Source: Euryodendron excelsum | Lineage: Eukaryota > Streptophyta > Magnoliopsida > Ericales > Pentaphylacaceae | Direction: 5' to 3' | NCBI GenBank assembly: GCA_033060915.1 | Contig: CM065386.1 | Location: 8,545,001 to 8,609,000 of the forward strand | DNA: 64,000 nt | Shown: in pieces, positions 34,539 through 46,940 of the stretch | How the letters are laid out: every line of letters starts with the position of its first letter | How positions within the stretch are numbered: the stretch's first letter is position 1 | Notes under the pieces: generated by a model | The model's database searches: none | Told to the model about the DNA's origin: nothing | What the model saw: the letters and a program-made list of their open reading frames with translations, nothing else | Translations under genes and position numbers: made by a program

Positions 34539-35871
34539 CAATAGGGGCAGGGCAGAGATTTGAGATATCGGGTTATTTTTCAATCCCTAGGTGCGGCAAG
34601 AGCACCTCTTTATATTAAAAGGATATTTTTGACTTTTCCATGCAACAGTTCACGGAGGAAAATTTTTAGAAAACTGTAGTCTAACTTAGAAAGAAGGATA
34701 AATAGTGAAAGCAAATATTGAAAAACAATAAAGCTAATTTAGAAAAATTAATATTTTCAAAAACAAATAGGATGACTTAAAAATTTGAAAAAAGGTCAAG
34801 TGAAAAATGACAATAGAGATAGGTAAAATTTTCAATGTATCAATCAATTTTTTCACAATGTACTAATAATTTTTATAAAATGATCATATTATTTTTTTTC
34901 AAATAACTATACCAGCCTCATGCATTAGGTTATCCTTTTTTATTTTAGTTCAAACTATTGTGAAAACATAATTTTCCTTTTGTATTTTTTGTTTATTTTT
35001 CCTTTTCCTTTTAATTTGTAGTCCAAAATAGTATGAATAAACCAATGTGAGAGTCTTATTTTTTTATTTTTGGTCAAAACGAAGGTGAACCATAAACATT
35101 TTTTTATTTTTAATATTCGTGGTGTGAACAAAATAGTGTTGATGGATTATGGCAAAAAATTTGTTTGCACCTTATTGATCTTCTCTAAAAATTTGTCATC
35201 CAGTTTTAGGCATAACCCTTTATAGTATAAAATTAATTTTTAATATTTTATTATACAAGTGAATTATGTTGTAAAAGCACAAGAGCATCTTGAATATAAG
35301 CACATGAGATCTTCTAAATTTTTTAATTATTAAAGCATGATCACAGGAGTAATTTCAAATTTCTAGTCGTTCGAGAGTCTATTTGTCATATTACATGGTC
35401 AGTCAACAAACACAATATAGCTTATGAAGCTAATGATATATAGAGGATCTATCTGCTGATAAAGAAAAATTACAAGTCTCTTAGTGTCAATTTTTTAAAT
35501 TATAGTTGTAGTGCCGGTTTGCATGTAATTAATTTACTCGCTTATAATTCAAGAGCTGGTGAAAATGTCATAAGTTTAAATTATAGCCCACTAAATAACC
35601 TACATCCAAATCTTTTTCCTTTGTTTGTTTTACTCTTTTACGACTTACACTTGTAAAGTCTTTTTTTAATTCAATTTTAATTTTTCAAAACAATAAAAAA
35701 AAAAAAAAAAGGAGCAAGTTACCCCACCCCCATTCCTGGAAGTTATCCTTCCGATTCTAAGCTACTTTAAGTTTCCTTCAATGTAAGAATCTACTGAGAA
35801 ATTATTTAATGATCTACTCATATGATGCTACGTGTCTATTTGGTTTTAGCGAGTATATGAAATACTAACAG

Positions 35872-36164
35872 ACGTGTTTGGAACTTGAGAGAGGGAAAAA
35901 AAAAATGGAGAAAAAATTTTAAATTTTTGTCCTTTTCTTGTTTAACATTATCTAAGAGAGGAAAAAAAAAGAAAAAGAGAAAGGAAATGGAGGGAAAAGA
36001 GGGGAAAATAAATATTCACTCTCTCTCTCCACTTTGATTTCATTTTCTTTGTAAAACCAAATAAGAAAAGAAAAATACATTTCTCTCATTTTCTTTTTCC
36101 TTTCCTTTCCTTTCCTTTCTTTTTCTTTCGTAATCCTTCCCTTCCCCAAGTTCCAAACAAACTT
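35872..36164. mobile_element. Foldback MITE
   Basis: The left end GTTTGGAACTTGAGAGAGGG is the inverted partner of the right end CCCTTCCCCAAGTTCCAAAC. The left arm is purine-rich (35885-36010), the right arm pyrimidine-rich with a (CCTTT)n run at 36100-36120. Non-coding; the open frames across it are low-complexity. Confidence 0.65.
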
Positions 36165-36519
36165 TAGAAGTGAACATTATACCACGTAAGTATGATAATA
36201 TGGTGTCTATATCGCCTCGTATAATTTCTTGATCCGACTCGGGATGGAGACTTCTACTAGTACTAGCCTTTGAAAAGAATGCATTAAGCATATCCACGTA
36301 AGTATTAAACATTATGCCGAAAATTTGATTCGCACAAAAACTATATTAACTATTAATCAATCGAAAACTTCAATGACAAACCATCTACTACTTTTCTTTG
36401 GGTGCTTTGAGTAATTTTTTTTTATCATATCTCCAAGTAATAATGAAATCCAAACTCACGCACCAAAAAGAATAGAAAAACTGTACTACCTTTCAGTCAT
36501 TGAAGAACATCCAATGATT

Positions 36520-37074
36520 TGGAAGTTTAGGGTAGTACACGTGTCTAAATAAGGGAGTAGAAGCCCAATTACAAACTATCCCAGGTCAAGGCAGATAGTC
36601 TTTCCCCCTTTTGGAATTTTGAATGGAAAACATTTGAAACTGTACTACTTTTCTTTTTTTGAATGTAAAATAAAACGTTTGAATGGGAGAGAAATTTACA
36701 TTCAAAACTGTACTACTTTTCTTTTTTTGTTTAATTTTACAAAGAAAATAAAAAAAAATGAAAAAAATAAGAAAAAGAAATAGAGAGATAGATTTAAAAT
36801 TTTTTTTTCTTCTCTTTTCTTTTATTTTTTCTTTCACCTCCCTTCCATTCTCTTCCCCCCCTCTAGGTTCAAACAGGCTCTTAAAAGTTGAGAGGACAAT
36901 GGTTTTGAGTCCTAAGGAATGGGAACCTAGGGAATGGACTTCAGTTAAATTTCCTATCTTAATGTTTTCAAATCATGGGGCCCTATTTCCAGCTAATGAT
37001 GTCGGCAGAGGACATGGTTTAGAGTCTTTAGACGACTGGTGAATGGTCTTGATCATTTCAAGGGACAATAATTC

Positions 37075-37123
<49 letters not shown>

Positions 37124-38265
37124 TATCAAGTTTATGAATAATTTTTCCTCTATTGAAACTTCGTGGGAAGTAAAGTTTGGAAGGTGAGTCTTGAGAAAAT
37201 ATTTAATGCAACAGTAGTGTTACGTTATTTTATGTTATTTTATGTAGTAGTATTATAAATTAATTAAATTATATTAAAACATCAACAAAATAATATGATA
37301 CCATTGTTACCTTAAATATTTATCCTTGCGTTTGATAGGGGTATTCAAAATCCACATAGCAAGAGTACTCAGTACATTGTAAGAGAGTAATAATAGTCAT
37401 GCAGCATTTTAAAAGTTGAATAACTTTCAACGTTTTGACCCATTCTTGGGGCCATAGGTTGTTAGTTTCAAACCTCAAAAATTATTGTAGGAGCATCACG
37501 TCATATTTGCTTCACTTTTTATAAAATTGTGAATTTTTTTCTAATTAGTACTAAACAAGTGAGGAATTCACTTTTATTTAAAAGAAATAAGAACACGTGG
37601 TGCTCCAAGAAAGATTAGATTAACATTTCGTATCTCATCTCTAAGTAGAAAGCATCAAGTTTTGCAAAATCAAGTGGCCATTACTATTATCTTTTACACA
37701 TAGTGAAACAAAACGACCACCCACTTGGGATAACGTCTAAGCATGTATTGTTTTAGAGTAAGAGAAAATCCTCTTAATCGCACGGCCAAACACACAGAAA
37801 AGTGTGCAAAACTGCGAAAGCATTATGTCATACAATTTAGATTTAGATTGTAAGGGTGAAGGCCTGGATATCGTGTAACAGAAAAAGCAAAAGAAAAAAA
37901 TTGTTGAGATGGCCCAGAGGTCTCCCAATCTGATCATTTATCAAAGACGCAAAGCCAGCGGCTCAATGGTCAGGCTCTTGCGTGATGAGCCTAAGCAAGT
38001 CTATAGTGGGAACAAAAACAAAAACAAAAAAACAAAAAGGGGGTCTACTGAGAGGAAATTGGTGACGTTGTTGATGTACACAGCATTTGAATATTGTGGT
38101 GCCCGAGAGGAAATAACATGGAAAAGAATCTGAGCATGTCGACCACTCATTTAGATCTAGAGAGATAAAAGGGAAATTGCATGGAAATTCCTAGGAAGCA
38201 TCTATATCTTTATCATGCTAATGGCTTTAAGTACTGACGGGGACATGTGAGACCTACCACAGTGT
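36520..38265 (+). repeat. Copy 2 segments matching 4911-5445 and 7381-7605
   Basis: Three landmarks of copy 1 recur here in order: 36524-36610, 36978-37073 and 38065-38265. A long (GA)n microsatellite occupies 37078-37121, next to the AATAATTCAGG landmark. An AT-rich interval separates them. No coding sequence was recognised. Confidence 0.72.
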
Positions 38266-39700
38266 TGTTTTTTTTATTATATTTTGTGATGATGTAGGAG
38301 AACCACTAAGTCTGGGATAAGACGTGGACTAGTCCGCAGACTATTATTCTACAGTTGCTTCCAGAATTATGGACACTAGTTTAGCCATTTTTTTTTCGAA
38401 AATACTTCATGCAAGCCTTGAGCTTGGTAGCGTCCATGTCAAGCAAATCGGGGTGAGATTTTGAACATGCCAAGAACTAAGCGTTCTTACCTTTGACAAG
38501 TGTGGATTCCTTAAGAAAGAATAAGGGTTCTAACCAACTAGACTCGTTTATTGTTGTTTAAGACCTACCATAGTGTGTTAAAGAGATGAAGGGAAAATGC
38601 AGGGAAATTCCAATGAAGTGCCTATTATAATGCTAATGACAAAAGGATTGACTGAGATAGGTGAGACCTACAGAGGTACAAGATTAAGAGGGTTGGAAAT
38701 ATTTCCATGACTTTGGATAAAAAAAGACTTTATTGAGTGACAAACACGGCGTTAAAGAAACCCAAAAAGAACTCTTATTCTTTGAAGGTCCAATAATTCA
38801 CTGCAAGTATATGGAATAATCTTGATGAGGAAGAACATATGATCTACAAGGGTTCAGAAAATTGGTCACCTATAAGCTGTTGTGGGCTATTCAACACCTC
38901 AAAGGTGAATCAAATTAAAGAAATCTAGTGAAGCTATCTCTTGCACGCTATGTGCTCATCAAGTATGGGTATGGTAGCATCTTCCAACAACAGAGAAACG
39001 AGACTGAGCAAGTGATCGATGGAAAACATCCAAGGGGGAATTACTAAATTAGACAAAAATGGTAACCCTCAAAAATTGTTTTCAATTTGAAATGAGACCT
39101 GCTTTCATCTATTTATTGTCACAAACGTTGGTAGAATTGTTCAAACAAGAGAAATAAGCTGGTATTCCACTGTCTACATGTTGATCGAATAAGAAACAAA
39201 AGATATTTGAAACTCCATGTATGACTGAACTCATCAGGAAGAGATGTTTCTAATTGGTGGCAGCTCTTTGCGCTTAATTGTTATTTACGTATGCAAGGTT
39301 AAACCCCTATGTTTTACAATTTCTGATTACATCACTATTTTCTTGGAGGATGTTTAGGCCTTCAACGGTCGGTTCTCTCCAGCTCATGCAGGCCCGCATG
39401 TTTTAGAGAGGGAATGAACTTCATCATACAAATGAAGCCAATTTACTTCTCTAACTTTTTGTTAGGTTTTTGGCCAATTTGATTATTTTTCCAGTCTGGG
39501 CAAATAGAGATTTAAACTTTTCTAATCCATAGAATTACTTTTTTTTCCCCACACAATTTGACTTCAATTTGGAGGGCTACACTGATGAAACATTTCTTAA
39601 TCACCATTAAACTTCAAATACAGAAATCATGATGGTCATAGCAAAAGCATATAATCCAACTATCGTATATGCAAATATACTCTCCTTATTTAACTTGGAT
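38266..39700. other. Intergenic where copy 1 carries gene A
   Basis: In copy 1 the equivalent interval (7605 to about 16100) is 8.5 kb and contains gene A. Here it is about 1.5 kb and nothing resembles the FLGLTFQA membrane block or the signal peptide of A. A deletion in copy 2 is the simplest reading. Confidence 0.5.
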
Positions 39701-39966
39701 GTTTACTTGGTTCACTAGTTTGTAAAAGTTTTTAACAACCACATCATAGTCTTCGGAGATTTTGGTTTCATTACAAGTAAGGGAGTTTTTAACTTGTATT
39801 CTCTGCATGATGTACTGGATCATATATAATTGGTTGATATATTCATTTATTTCTGGATAAATAGCGATTACATGAGATTTTTTTTTTTAGAAACAACACA
39901 AACAGAGCCAGCATATATTCTTATCCATAAATAAAAGTTCAAAAACAAAAAGAGGATAAAAAAAAA

Positions 39967-40248
39967 TTAGCTACTGAATCGTTTAGGAGTCTGCCAAAAA
40001 CTGGTAGTTAACGTGGCCTGAAGCAATATTACTAGAGCTGAGGCCATGGAAGCCATAGAAGAGCATCCACACAACCTTGAAATCAATGACTTGTCATTCA
40101 TCAATAGCGCGCTAAATGCACCGGCGAATGCAAAGATGACTGAGACTAGGAATGCATGGAAGGTTGAAGGGAGGCCTTTGAAGATGATAGTTGGAACTGG
40201 GCTGCCGTCTACGAACTCGCATGGAGCTATGACGAGAACAGTGGCAAT
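39967..40248 (-). pseudogene. m4: 5'-truncated type II m gene
   Basis: The minus-strand frame from 40248 to the stop at 39967 is a close match to m2 from mid-helix 1 onward: IATVLVIAPCEFVDGSPVP, then FKGLPSTFHAFLV, LCGCSSMASMAS and the tail SFWQTPKRFSS. Upstream of 40248 the similarity stops at once: the first half of helix 1 (ESILVASFT in m2) is replaced by unrelated KSRNAKRPKSEP. The extended frame has no ATG before the conserved core, only a GTG. The 3' flank (39750-39966) still matches that of m2 (16100-16341). This is a duplicate of m2 that lost its start and promoter, so probably not a functional protein unless a new upstream exon exists. Confidence 0.7.
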
Positions 40249-40617
40249 GGGTTCTGATTTTGGTCTTTTTGCATTCCTCGACTTGATTGAATAAGATAGC
40301 TTCAGTTGCCCAAGGGGTAAAAGTAAAATAATACTTTCTGTTAACACGACAACTCTGACGGGAGAAATTAGTGTTATTTCAGAAATTACGAGAGTAGTAT
40401 TTATTTTTATATAGCTGGAGGGAGGTCAATTTAATTTACTCTTTCATTTTTCAATAATTTTTTACACTGACCTACCCTTAGACAAGAGGACCGGGATTTC
40501 GAGTTCTTAAAATCATGTTTAGGTACTATAAATTTTAGTATCTATGATAAAAAATAGTATATTATACTTTTTAAAAAAATTTACCTTTTAACTCTCTAAA
40601 AGTTTAAATTTTTTTAA

Positions 40618-41248
40618 GGGTAAAGTATACTTTACACTCTTCCACTTTATATTTAATTTCACTTTAATCTCTGTATTTTTAATTATAACAATTAAGTCTC
40701 TGTACTTTAAATTTGTAACAATTAAGTCCCTAAATTTTTAATTTGTTGCAATACCACCCTTTTTTAAATGCAAAAATATATTTTTACATTAACTAATATT
40801 ACTTTACCCTATTTATTTAGTTCCTAAATTTTTTTACAGTAATTTTCACTATCACATTAAAAAAAAAAGTTTACTATATGAAAAAATATATTTTCTTTGT
40901 ATGAAAAAAATAGTTTACTATATATTTTAACGTGAATAGTGAAAATTATTGTAAAAAAAATTTAGAAACTAAATAAATAGGGTAAAGTAATATTAGTTAA
41001 TGTAAAAATATATTTTTACATTTAAAAAATGGTGGCATTATAACAAATTAGAAGTTCAAGGACTTAATTATTACAAATTAAAAGTACAGGGACTTAATTG
41101 CTTACAGAAGAGTGGCATTGCAACAAATTAGAAGTTCAAAGACTTAATTGTTACAAATTTAAAGTACATGAACTTAATTGTTACAATTAAAAGTGTACGG
41201 ACTAAAGTGAGATTAGATGTAAAGTGTAAGAGCGTAAAATGTATCTTT
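40618..41248. mobile_element. Mutator-like foldback element (631 bp)
   Basis: Two inverted arms of about 250 bp (left 40618-40860, right 40930-41248) fold on each other; for example the left has ACAATTAAGTCTCTGTACTTT and the right its near-complement. A short loop lies between. The start GGGTAAAGTATACTTTAC resembles a widespread plant MULE-type MITE. It is flanked by the 9 bp direct repeat TTTTTTTAA (40609-40617 and 41249-41257), the size expected for Mutator, though low-complexity. Non-coding. Confidence 0.72.
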
Positions 41249-41479
41249 TTTTTTTAATTTAGCCCCTCCTAACAAAATTATTATAATATAAATTTATTAA
41301 CGCAAGTGTCACGTCCATTCATATGTCCAGAGTGAGAAAACGATTTGTGAAATAAGCTTATTTATAGACTTACTCATTATTTTATAAAATGTTTAAACTT
41401 TTAAGCCTACACGCAAACGAAAAAGAAAAAAGGTGGAACCGGTGGACAAAAGAGCTGGGAAATTGAGTGGTAAAGGGAC

Positions 41480-41700
41480 AAGATAGAAAAACCAGCCATT
41501 CTATGAACCAGCCAATGGGTTCTATAAATTTGCTTTTCATGTTGTCAAAATCAGGAACCCATTTTAGCCTAAAGTCATGAGAGAAAATAAATTAGACAAA
41601 GGACTGGTTGAGATCATCTTGAAGGACAATTATTCAAGCTAATTGAACGGTGGACGATCAATTGTAAGCAAGTTTCCATGCAAGCGGGGTTGGTGGGGCA
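41480..41700 (+). repeat. Copy 2 segment matching 17030-17240
   Basis: The order and wording of landmarks match: CATTCTATGAACC, TTTTAGCCTAAAGTCATGAGAG, GAGATCATCTTGAAGGAC, GCTAATTGAACGGTGGA and GCAAGCGGGGTTGGTGG. It follows the m4 remnant as the copy-1 segment follows m2. Confidence 0.78.
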
Positions 41701-41833
41701 GCACAAACTTTTTAATTCCAAAGACCAAAATCAACCAGAAAACAAAAGGGAGGAGGGCTTTGGATTCGTTCAACGATTTCTTATTCTAGGAAATCAGCAA
41801 GAAAATGTAAAGGTAGTTCTAACAGAGGTGCAT

Positions 41834-42280
41834 GGTAATTATATATTACATTCCTGCAGTTTGAGTAAAAAATACATGATCCTTTTATGATTTAAAAATG
41901 AACACATGACCTCCTCTGATTTGAATTTATTTACAAATAGATAGAAACTATTAAATTTAACAAAAATTTTATCATAAGAATATTTTTGTTATTTTATCTC
42001 TTTAAATTAAAACATTAAAAAAACAATTTTGCCCTTTTATGCCAAAATAAAAGCTTGTCTATCAAATTTTTTTATTATTTTATCAAATCGCCTTTTTGAT
42101 ATTCTAATTTGGAGAGATAAAATAACAAAAATACTCTTATGATAGATTTTTCGTTAAATCTAGCAGTTTCTATTTATTTGCAGATAAATCCAGATTACAA
42201 GAGGTTATGTGTTCACATTTACACCATAAGAGAATTATGTATTTTTTACTTAAATCATAAAAGAATAAAGTATAATTACT
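41834..42280. mobile_element. Mutator-like foldback element
   Basis: The left arm begins GGTAATTATATATTACATTC and the right arm ends GAATAAAGTATAATTAC, inverted partners. Internal stretches ATAGAAACTATTAAATTTAAC and its near-complement TTAAATCTAGCAGTTTCTAT confirm arms of about 200 bp. It belongs to the same broad family as 42498-42887. Non-coding. Confidence 0.65.
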
Positions 42281-42497
42281 TCAAAAAAATAAATAACAGG
42301 CCACGACTTAATCACCAACCACCTTATCGAATCTGACCAATGGTAGCAGGCAAATACATGTTTGATAAGTTATCGATACTTTAGGCAAGCTTTGGGAGTA
42401 TTTGTCAAAATGACATATTAGCTAGAAAAATGGTTCTCATTTGCAACGAAGGAAAACATGTGCAATGAAGGAAAATAGAGTCATCGAATTTCAAATA

Positions 42498-42887
42498 GGG
42501 TAATTATATTTTACATCTCTAGGGATTGAGCTAAAATTAGATGATCATATGTGATTTAAAAGTGAATACATGAACCCTTTATGATTTGAACTAATCTACA
42601 AAATACATAAAAATCGTTAAATTTAATGAAAGTTATGTTATAGGGATATTTTCATCATTTTATATCTCTAAATCAATACATCATACACACGATTTGGTGA
42701 AATAACCAAAAAGAAAACCCTCAAAAAACAAAAATACCCATATGACAAAATTTTCATTAAATCTAATGGTTTTCATCTATTTTGTAAATAAATTCAAATC
42801 ATAGAAAGATCATATGTTCACTTTTGAATCACAAAGAAGTCATTTAATTTTGACTCAAATTACAATAAGATAAAACGTAATTAACCG
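42498..42887. mobile_element. Mutator-like foldback element
   Basis: The start GGGTAATTATATTTTACATC pairs with the end GATAAAACGTAATTAACC. Internal AAATCGTTAAATTTAATG pairs with ATTAAATCTAATGGTTTT. The flanks TTTCAAATA and TTCTAAATA agree at 7 of 9 positions, compatible with an old 9 bp target duplication. Non-coding. Confidence 0.65.
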
Positions 42888-44139
42888 TTCTAAATACCAT
42901 GTGCATTAGTATTAAGGGTGGAGATCGGCTCAGCTGCCCACATATCGCACCTAAGCTTCCTATGTTTTGTAGGGTTAAGGTGATATTATGGGTTCGTAGG
43001 GCTGGAGTGCGCAAAATTATTAGGATAATTTGATTAGGGGCTAGCCCGGGATGAATGAAGCGGGTTGTCCAATGTTTATATACTCTAAGACTCCATTTAT
43101 TTGCATATAAGAAAATAGGAATAATTTGATTAGGAGCTAACCATGTTTCTAACGCATTTTCAGTAAACTCGCCATCCCTGAAGTGAGTCTATGCCTCTAT
43201 TTTATAAGAGATTCACAAGGCCTACAATATTGAGATTTTATGTGTAAGGACATATTATTCTGTATTCAGATTATATACATATATATATATGTATACACAA
43301 AATACCTTCAATTTATATGCATATATTTATATATTATATTTCATATTATTCAACTTTGTTTTTTACAAACATAAAATATGTAGTACAACTTTTGTGAAAA
43401 AAATATTCATAAGATTTTGAACTCTTAACCTTAAATTCAAGAAAGAGACACCCAAACCACTAAAAGGAATTATTTTTTTGATTTTGAAATGGGATAACAA
43501 TAGTTTTATTAAATAATTTTTGAGTTAAACGAACATAGAATTTTGATTTCTTTTTTGGACGGGCTTCGAAATGCAAGTGTAACCCCAATGACTAGCCCGA
43601 GCGGTTTCCAGTTTTATGTGTTATTATATAGTTCAGCCCGACCCAAATTCGGCCCCTCTATGTCCGCTCCCAACTAGTAATGGAGTTTTTTGTTTTTAGT
43701 ATGTAGTGCGATAGTGATTAGTGCTACCCATTTTTTTTCTTTAAATTACATTTAAATGAGTTATAAAAGGTAAAGCCCATTAATCACAATGGACGGAATA
43801 CGAAATAAACCTTCATGTTATTTGCACAAAGTGGTTCAAACTTCAACTTTTTCATGCTTTGCAATCAAATGTTCATGATTGCTTAGATCTTAAATTTATG
43901 TCTAGAAATAAAAAAGATAGATAAGAAATTTTTTTTACTTTTTTTCTTGTTTGGTTGGATTAAGAAAATAAGAAGTGAATAGGTACTTGGAAGAAAAAAA
44001 ATACAATTCAATCTTTTAACCCATGCTTCTTTTCCGTTTGGGCAGACAATAGTCATTATGTGATCTGTGCATTCGTTAGATTATTCCATCCGGCCGTATT
44101 GGACCTCACCTTCACAGAAATTCAACAAGCCCGCAAAAG
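42888..44139. other. Intergenic; no gene
   Basis: AT-rich DNA with ATATAT at 43277-43293. The stretches AAGGGTGGAGATCGGCTC... (42915) and CCCGACCCAAATTCGGCCCC (43638) resemble parts of the dispersed C-rich repeat at 33.9 kb. No supported frame. Confidence 0.4.
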
Positions 44140-44545
44140 ATGTCCAAATAATGTCCAAATATATTTCTGTATTTCATAGCAGTACGGAATACGATTGAAT
44201 TCACGATTTTTTGGTCCAATACGAAGCTCACGCCGAGTCACGGACCCTTATTACAAGAATTAATTTAAGGATATGATTTTGGTGCTACTGACCAAGCACC
44301 AGGCACTGATTTTTTTTTTTTTTTTTTCCATGCCAAGGTGATAACGTGGGGAACGCGTACTAAGGATAAGAACAAGGACAAATCCAGCAATATATAGGAA
44401 GAAAAAGGAAAATAGCTAGGGTCTATGATAAGGGGAGAAATTGTTGATTTCACTTGCACCCTAGAAATTTCAGAGAGAAGTTATGTGAAAGTCTAGGTGC
44501 ATTTGTATGTAGAAATTAGGTAGAGAATTCTTGCACTCGCTTAAA

Positions 44546-44828
44546 AGGAGGATGCATGGAAATTTTGTAGAATTTGTATTGCTCTCTCCTTACTACAAAG
44601 GAGGATGCATGGAAATTTTGTAGAATTTGTATTGCTTTCTCCTCGCTACAAAGGAGGATGCATGGAAATTTTGTAGAATTTGTATTGCTTTCTCCTCACT
44701 ACAAAGGAGGATGCATAGAAATTTTGTACAAAGGAGATTTTGTAGAATTTGTATTGCTCTCCCCTCGCTACAAAGGAGGATGCATGGAAATTTTGTAGAA
44801 TTTGTATTGCTCTCTCCTCGCTACATGA
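44546..44828 (+). repeat. 53 bp minisatellite, five units
   Basis: The unit starts GGAGGATGCATGGAAATTTTG and includes TAGAATTTGTATTGCT and TCTCCTCGCTACAAA. Units begin at 44546, 44599, 44652, 44705 and 44776; the fourth contains an extra partial duplication. Units are nearly identical. Overlapping open frames here result from the repeat and are not genes. In copy 1 (19705-19740) only a single degenerate unit exists. Confidence 0.9.
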
Positions 44829-44935
44829 CAATTTGAAGATTTTTTATTGTTATATTTGAGTAGAACTTATAATCAAATCAAACGTGTCAGCGGACTAAGA
44901 TTCCCCCCCCCCTCACCGCACACTCACCCCCCTCA

Positions 44936-44937
<2 letters not shown>

Positions 44938-45011
<74 letters not shown>

Positions 45012-45012
45012 A
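44938..45012 (+). repeat. (CT)n microsatellite
   Basis: An almost pure CT dinucleotide run of about 70 bp, preceded by a C-rich stretch. Confidence 0.97.
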
Positions 45013-46396
45013 CATATCCTGAACCTTTATTATCTAATTTAATATAAATTTTTTAAATTTCATATTATTCTAATGTGTTTTTAGGTCAAAATGACCAATA
45101 ATAATGTATATTGTAACCTATGTTCCTAGTGTGAGACACGTATGATTAATTCTTATGTGTATCTCCTATTAACCACCTATAACAAACAAACAAACACACT
45201 ACACACACACACACACACACTCTATTTTCGGGGGAAGAAGAGAAGAAGAAGGGGAAGAAGAGAAGGGAAAGAAGAAGATCAAGAGGAAGAAACCTAAGAG
45301 GAGATTGATGATTGAGAAACTCAAACCCCACAAAAAAAATTACCATTGTTGGAGCTTAAAAAGCTTGGAAGAGAAAGGTATAAATTTCAAACATTGTGTA
45401 GACTTGTATGTATGTGTGTTGTAGTTGTGTTTGGTGACTCCTTTGAATTCCAATTAGTTGAATTTTGAGAGTTTGTAAGCTTTTATAGACAGATTGGGAG
45501 TTGGGGTTGAAAATCCTCAAATTTGTATATGTTGGGTTTTGAAATTTCAAACCCTAGATCCATTTGATTGGCTTGTCTTCTAAGGTCAATCTTTAGACCC
45601 TCGGAGCACTAGGAGAGGTTTGGTTGAGTTTGGGGTGAGAAAAGCTCATTTTCATGTGTTGCTGCTAGAAGGAGAGCGCTAGAGCTGGGTCAAGCCCGCC
45701 TGACGGCTGGGTGATCTGGTTTGGAGTGCGAGTGCACTCCAAGCCTACTCTAGCATGGTTCCAGGTCATAGTTTTGACACTTTTTAGTAAAATGAGCATA
45801 CCTTACTCTAGAAATTTTAAATTGATGCACTGTTTGAAGCGTTAGAAAGTAGACTTATAGAGCTTTCTACCCATATAAAGTTTGTTCTTTAATTCCTTAT
45901 AGATTGAGAGATACTAAAGTTTAAATTTGATCCAAAATTTTTGTCAGTAACATTGTTTTTCATATTTTTAGTCCATTTTTCATTGGACATAACTTCTTCA
46001 TTCGGAATGTGTTTTCGATTCATGACCTATCAAATTAAAGGTTTTTAAGTCTATTTTCAATACGATATAATGTAATGTTTTCTATATGTTTCCGTATCAA
46101 ATAAAAACACGATAGTGCCTTTTAAGTTCAACTCCATATCATGCAATGTTTTTCATATGTTTTTGATATATCAATGTTTATGTTATATATAAATGTCATG
46201 TTTTGAAATGAAACTTTACTTATGTTATGAAATGAAAACTCATAGATTAGAAGGCTTTAAATTAAATAGATGTAAGGTTTTTCAATATACGGTGCCAACT
46301 TAAGGTTTTTCGTGGCAAGACCCTAAACTAGCAACGATGGTCCTACGGTAGGGGACGTAAAATAATCTATCACCATGTTGGGAGACGTCCCTTAAC

Positions 46397-46935
46397 TTAA
46401 AGAGCCTATGTGTGACCTTTATGGTTACTATAACTAAGCCTAACTTTTATGAATGGCTTAAAGAACCTATGTATGACTTGCATGGTTACTATAACTGAGT
46501 CTATCTCTTATGATTGTCTTAAAGAGCCTATATATGACCTTTATGGTTACTATAACTGAGCCTAACTCTTATGATTGGCTTAAAGATCCTTTATGTGACC
46601 TTTAGGGTTACTATGACTGAGCCTAGATCTCATGATTGGCCTAAAGCACTCTATGTTGCTAATGAACTAAGCGTAGCTCTTAATGACTGAACCTAGCTCT
46701 CATGATTAGCCTAAAACACTCTGTGTTGCTAATGAACTGAGCGTAACTCTTAATGACTTAGCCTAGCTCTCATGACTGACCCAAAAAGCCTTATGTGTGA
46801 CCTTTATGGTTACTATATCGACCTAGCCTTATACGTGACCTTTAGGGTTACTATATTGACTTAAAGAGCCTTATGAGTGACCCTTGCGGTTATTATGTTA
46901 GCCTAAAGAGCCTTATGCATGACCTTTACGGTTAC
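46397..46935 (+). repeat. 61 bp tandem repeat (with 70 bp variants)
   Basis: The unit runs CTTAAAGAGCCTATGTGTG, ACCTTTATGGTTACTATAAC, TGAGCCTAACTCTTATGATTGG. Four consecutive units are exactly 61 bp, followed by two variants of about 70 bp with an ACTCTATGTTGCTAATGAACT insertion and then shorter units. The array resumes after the nested solo LTR at 48208. Confidence 0.85.
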
Positions 46936-46940
46936 TATGT

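Larger units (their letters stand above)
33540..36519. other. Intergenic; nested MITEs, no gene
   Basis: A dispersed GC-richer repeat (about 33905-34245 and 34543-34600: CCCGCCCCACACCGC, ACCCGTTCCGCC, GGGGCAGGGCAGAG) is split by another element (separate entry). Similar cytosine-rich stretches occur at 17350-17480 and 62330-62660. The rest is AT-rich with no supported frame. Confidence 0.45.

Noticed and set aside
44574..44836. Overlapping open frames with repeated peptide motifs
   Set aside because: They are produced by the 53 bp minisatellite, whose period is not a multiple of three, so all frames read through.
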